Assembly (NCBI GenBank): GCA_013298335.1
Contig: JAAFHI010000173.1
Location: forward strand, 1 to 6,918
Direction of reading: 5' to 3'
DNA length: 6,918 nt
Source of the DNA: Actinomycetota bacterium
Lineage (GTDB): Bacteria; Acidobacteriota; Blastocatellia; Chloracidobacteriales; Chloracidobacteriaceae
The notes below the pieces were generated by a model that did not search any database, was not told where the DNA came from, and was given only the letters and a program-made list of their open reading frames with translations. Within the stretch, counting starts at the first letter, position 1; each line of letters begins with the position of its first letter. This document shows positions 6,146-6,918 of this stretch, piece after piece. Made by a program: the position numbers and the translations under genes.

Positions 6146-6559
6146 ATGAAACTTCGCCCCAACCGCCAGCGCGGCTCTTTTCTGGCCGAGGTACTCATCG
6201 GCGTGCTGATCATCACGGTCGTAACAGTCGGCATTCTCGGCCTGCTCAATACCGCCTTTGTCGCCAACCGACTCAGTCGGGAACAAAGTCGGGTCAACGT
6301 ACTCGTCGGGTTCGCCGCCCGCCAGTATCGCGAACAGTTCGGAATCCCCACCTCGAGCGACACCGGCACGATTGTCTTTACCAATAATGGCATTCTCATC
6401 TTTCGTGCGTCAGCCACGCCTCCGTCAAATGTCACGGGTCAGTTCTATCGGTTTACCGCCAAACCGGTCCTGATCGACGCATCCGTAAAATCGTTCGATT
6501 TTTCGCTTTCCAACGGGCCGGTCACCGCCAAGCAGTCCCTCAGTTCGCCAATTCAGTAG
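6146..6559 (+). CDS. PilV-like type IV prepilin (minor pilin or pseudopilin)
   Basis: This 137-residue protein starts with a basic leader MKLRPNRQRG. The prepilin cleavage follows Gly10, and mature SFLAEVLIGVLIITVVTVGI has Glu at +5. The helix continues to about residue 42 and is followed by a short polar globular domain without cysteines. The placement right after a PilW-like gene and the LAEVLIGVLII signature resemble PilV, a minor pilin that joins the tip priming complex. ATG 6146 gives the usual short leader. An alternative ATG at 6134 overlaps the upstream stop codon (ATGGTGA) and would add four residues, so either start is possible. The globular part is small compared with many PilV proteins, so the exact subfamily is uncertain; the prepilin call is firm. 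Confidence 0.82.
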   Translation: MKLRPNRQRGSFLAEVLIGVLIITVVTVGILGLLNTAFVANRLSREQSRVNVLVGFAARQYREQFGIPTSSDTGTIVFTNNGILIFRASATPPSNVTGQFYRFTAKPVLIDASVKSFDFSLSNGPVTAKQSLSSPIQ

Positions 6560-6570
6560 GAAAACTCGTC

Positions 6571-6918
6571 ATGCCGATTCTTATCGTGATCCTGTGTTTC
6601 GTCATCGTCATCATCGGCGCCCTGACCCCGGCGGCGGAAAACGCCACCCGGTCGGCCCGGCAAGCCAATCAGGATCGGGCGGTTTTTGAAAATCGCCGGT
6701 TCTCCGATGCCTCGGAATCGCTTTTCCGCAACCAGAAGTCGAACCTGCTGCTCGGCACCACGATAAAAGACTCAGAGGGAACGCTCTACCCGACCGGATT
6801 TCAACTGGTTCAGACCCGACTGTTCGCCAATCCGGCACAGGCCGAACGTTTTTCGAATTACGCCGCCGAACCCATCAGCGCCGCCGAGATTCAACCCCTG
6901 ATCACCGAAGCACTTGGA
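6571..6918 (+). CDS. Membrane-anchored protein of the pilus-type operon (3' end outside window)
   Basis: An open frame begins at ATG 6571, 11 nt after the PilV-like stop, and runs off the window after 116 codons. The N-terminus MPILIVILCFVIVIIGALTP is a single hydrophobic helix with almost no preceding basic leader. The following region is polar and Arg/Gln-rich (ATRSARQANQDRAVFENRRF), then probably globular with mixed helices. AGGA at 6558-6561 is a plausible ribosome-binding site. Its place matches where PilX-type genes sit after pilV and pilW in other clusters. The prepilin Gly(-1)/Glu(+5) motif is absent, so it would not be processed as a classical prepilin. Unknown function; a membrane-tethered assembly partner or a highly divergent PilX-like protein are possibilities. 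Confidence 0.68.
   Translation, partial: MPILIVILCFVIVIIGALTPAAENATRSARQANQDRAVFENRRFSDASESLFRNQKSNLLLGTTIKDSEGTLYPTGFQLVQTRLFANPAQAERFSNYAAEPISAAEIQPLITEALG

Overview
The window (about 6.9 kb) looks like chromosomal DNA of a GC-rich Gram-negative bacterium. The outer-membrane beta-barrel fragment, the type IV pilin-like genes and the sigma-54 promoter all point that way. The style of the TonB-dependent receptor fragment and the 'GGGTGTCGGG'-type intergenic repeat fit Acidobacteriota (for example Blastocatellia), but that placement is inference. No RNA gene, CRISPR array, insertion sequence or tRNA was seen.

Left part (1-1682). The window opens inside a gene for the C-terminal half of a TonB-dependent-receptor-like outer-membrane barrel. 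An ABC-transporter ATPase of the LolD/MacB type follows on the same strand. The gap between them holds a perfect 24-bp inverted repeat around a 43-51 nt loop. No permease gene lies next to the ATPase. A small AT-rich inverted repeat sits at its 3' end, where it converges with the next gene.

Middle part (1691-3817). Two genes are divergently arranged: a 95-residue cysteine-containing, zinc-ribbon-like protein on the minus strand and a 547-residue Ski2/HelY-like helicase-family protein on the plus strand. The helicase protein has the second RecA domain (motifs IV, V and VI), a cysteine cluster and a C-terminal region resembling DSHCT. It lacks the first RecA domain with Walker A and DExH, and nothing upstream in the window encodes one.

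Right part (3826-6918). A textbook sigma-54 (-24/-12) promoter begins right after the helicase stop codon. It faces an apparent operon of at least four tightly packed genes: (1) a secreted 413-residue protein with an Ig-like segment, whose 5' half is strikingly AT-rich; (2) a PilW-like prepilin; (3) a PilV-like prepilin; (4) a membrane-anchored protein that runs off the window end. The genes overlap or are separated by 11 nt, so they are probably co-transcribed and translationally coupled. The likely role is assembly or priming of a type IV pilus or related pseudopilus, with the first product as a candidate pilus-associated or exported partner. The co-function of that first gene is inferred from position alone.
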